7,468 bases of DNA from the NCBI GenBank assembly GCA_022709995.1, contig JAKLHU010000093.1, positions 1-7,468 on the forward strand, read 5' to 3'. The notes under the pieces were generated by a model, which saw nothing but the letters and a program-made list of their open reading frames with translations, made no database searches and was not told the DNA's origin. The DNA is from Verrucomicrobiota bacterium. Lineage in GTDB: Bacteria > Verrucomicrobiota > Lentisphaeria > Oligosphaerales > Oligosphaeraceae. Positions 6,474 to 7,468 of the stretch are shown piece by piece. Made by a program: the position numbers and the translations under genes. Numbering within the stretch: the stretch's first letter is position 1; each line of letters starts with the position of its first letter.

Positions 6474-6502
6474 ACTGTATTGGCCGGAATGGCAAATTTC
6501 AA
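6474..6502 (-). promoter_or_regulatory. Possible sigma70-type promoter for the oxidoreductase pair
   Basis: On the minus strand TTGAAA (6502-6497) and TACAGT (6479-6474) are separated by 17 bases. They match the -35 consensus at 5 of 6 and the -10 at 4 of 6. A start near 6467 would give a leader of about 80 bases. It sits in the most AT-rich part of the divergent gap. The -10 overlaps the small palindrome ATAC-T-GTAT (6472-6480), a possible operator. The prediction assumes housekeeping promoters of the Escherichia type. Confidence 0.4.
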
Positions 6503-6672
6503 ACAAAAACGCCGGGGAATTGTCCGGCTCGTAATAGGCGCGGAACACTTGACCGCCGGCTGGTGACCTGCGATGAAATCACCGCAGAGTGCTTGCACTT
6601 GCCGTCCACGGAGTTATTTTTGACAGACGTGGCTTGCTTATCGTTTCCTACCTTGTCGGCCCTTGATCTTCT

Positions 6673-6677
6673 GGAGG
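6673..6677 (+). promoter_or_regulatory. Ribosome binding site deciding the start of the exported protein
   Basis: GGAGG stands six bases before the ATG at 6684. It favours that ATG over the in-frame TTG at 6663, which would place charged and bulky residues ahead of the signal peptide. Confidence 0.8.
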
Positions 6678-6683
6678 ACATCC

Positions 6684-7463
6684 ATGCGCACGGCAGTGAT
6701 GTGTTTAAGTCTGGCGCTGACCTTGACGGCGGCAGCCGAGAATCTGATCCTGAACGGCGACTTCAACCATAACGCCGCCGGCGAATTCTTCGAGTGGAAC
6801 GGCACTTCCGCGGAGGTCACGTTTCTGGACGGGCAAGGGCCGGAAGGGAAAAACGCCCTCGTCGTCGACCTCGGCAAACTGGTGGTTTTCCGGCAGACGG
6901 AAATCAAGCTCGTCCCCGGGGAAAAGTACCGCCTCGGCGCCTGGATCAAAACCAGACAGTTCAACGCGGGACGCAGCGGCATTGTCATCTATGACATCCC
7001 GGGCTGGTACAAGGACGCCGGCACGGAGCGCCTGCCCGCCGATTGCCCGGAATGGACTCTCTGGCAGGCCGAAGTGACCGCCCCGCCCAGCCAGCAGAGC
7101 GGCCTGTATTCCTTCGGCATCTTCGCCACCTCGGCGACCGGCGAGCTCCAAGTCTCCGACTTCTTCCTGATGCCGGTTTCGGAAAAGGCCGTCGCCGAAT
7201 CAAGGCCGGCGCCTGTGCTCCGAAACAACCGGATCATCCCCGTCGCCCCCTTGCTGAATCACGTCGTCAGCGACGACAAGGCTGAAATCCGCTTCTTCCA
7301 CTCCACCCCCATGGCGGAAGACCTGGTCGAGGCCCGGGTGGCCATCACCCCGGCCGCGGCGGGCGCCGCGGTCTGGTCGCGCACCGACTCGATCCATTGC
7401 GCGCCCGAGAGCCCGGCCGCCGTTCCCCCGGCCGCGGAGATCGCCGCACGCACGGCCGCGTAG
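6684..7463 (+). CDS. Exported protein with CBM4/9-like carbohydrate-binding domain (259 aa)
   Basis: Residues 1-18 form a short signal peptide (MR, a hydrophobic core, then AAA before EN), so export from the cytoplasm is expected. Residues 19 to about 165 read as a jelly-roll beta-sandwich of the CBM4/9 or galactose-binding-like type: N-L-I-L-N-G-D-F (20-27), W38, G-E-K-Y-R-L-G-A-W-I-K (79-89), G-I-V-I-Y-D (99-104), W124 and W128, and L-Q-V-S-D-F-F-L-M-P (156-165). Such domains bind glycans and usually sit in front of a catalytic domain. Here only an Ig-like start (about 185-235, KAEIRFFHSTPMAEDLVEARVAI) follows. The chain then ends in a low-complexity Ala/Pro tail at a TAG five bases before the window end. 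No catalytic residues are visible. It could be a stand-alone binding protein or the front of a longer enzyme broken by a frameshift. The start at 6684 rests on GGAGG six bases upstream. The divergent neighbours are sugar oxidoreductases, which fits a carbohydrate-use locus. Confidence 0.75.
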   Translation: MRTAVMCLSLALTLTAAAENLILNGDFNHNAAGEFFEWNGTSAEVTFLDGQGPEGKNALVVDLGKLVVFRQTEIKLVPGEKYRLGAWIKTRQFNAGRSGIVIYDIPGWYKDAGTERLPADCPEWTLWQAEVTAPPSQQSGLYSFGIFATSATGELQVSDFFLMPVSEKAVAESRPAPVLRNNRIIPVAPLLNHVVSDDKAEIRFFHSTPMAEDLVEARVAITPAAAGAAVWSRTDSIHCAPESPAAVPPAAEIAARTAA

Positions 7464-7468
7464 CCGGG

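Larger units (their letters stand above)
6386..6683. other. Divergent regulatory gap between the oxidoreductase pair and the exported protein gene
   Basis: These 298 bases hold no credible gene. Besides the possible leftward promoter there are three small signals. An imperfect inverted repeat has GCCGG (6511-6515) facing CCGGC (6524-6528). A 12-base palindrome-like site has AGTGC (6588-6592) facing GCACT (6595-6599). A perfect -35-like TTGACA lies at 6620-6625 on the plus strand but lacks a good -10 at 16-18 bases. The two inverted repeats could be regulator sites; nothing else supports that. Confidence 0.5.

Noticed and set aside
6620..6648. Sigma70 promoter for the exported protein gene
   Set aside because: TTGACA at 6620-6625 is perfect, but the bases 16-18 positions further (around GTTTCC) do not resemble a -10, so I do not call it.

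Overview
The window is GC-rich bacterial DNA with four protein genes and one repeat-bearing gap. Three features fit a PVC-type bacterium (Lentisphaerota, Kiritimatiellota, Planctomycetota or Verrucomicrobiota; Lentisphaerota is my best guess). These are a TMTC-like multi-spanning membrane protein with the HP-x-R-x-ESVAW-x-AERKDVL signature, two Gfo/Idh/MocA oxidoreductases, and a secreted protein with a carbohydrate-binding-like domain. The taxon is inferred from gene style only; there is no rRNA or marker gene.

Layout. Positions 1-3518 (+) carry a very large membrane protein, open to the left edge and probably 5'-truncated. It contains the same GT-C/TPR-like module twice, with an exact spacing of 673 codons. 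Positions 3519-4031 are a convergent intergenic gap with several copies of short palindromic elements (REP-like) and no credible gene. Positions 4032-6385 (-) hold two NAD(P)-dependent sugar oxidoreductases of the Gfo/Idh/MocA family, 116 bp apart and probably co-transcribed from a promoter near 6474-6502. Positions 6386-6683 are a divergent regulatory gap. Positions 6684-7463 (+) encode a 259-aa exported protein with a CBM4/9-like beta-sandwich; its stop lies 5 bases before the window end.

How the genes may work together (inference). The membrane protein resembles polyprenyl-sugar-dependent glycosyltransferases that modify substrates on the outer face of the membrane. The two oxidoreductases act on sugars, sugar nucleotides or cyclitols in the cytoplasm. 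The exported protein probably binds a glycan. The common theme is carbohydrate handling, but only the two oxidoreductases look like one transcription unit. The most unusual items are the in-frame duplication inside one giant polypeptide and the mosaic of palindromic elements between the convergent genes. No defence system, CRISPR array, IS element, tRNA or rRNA was found.
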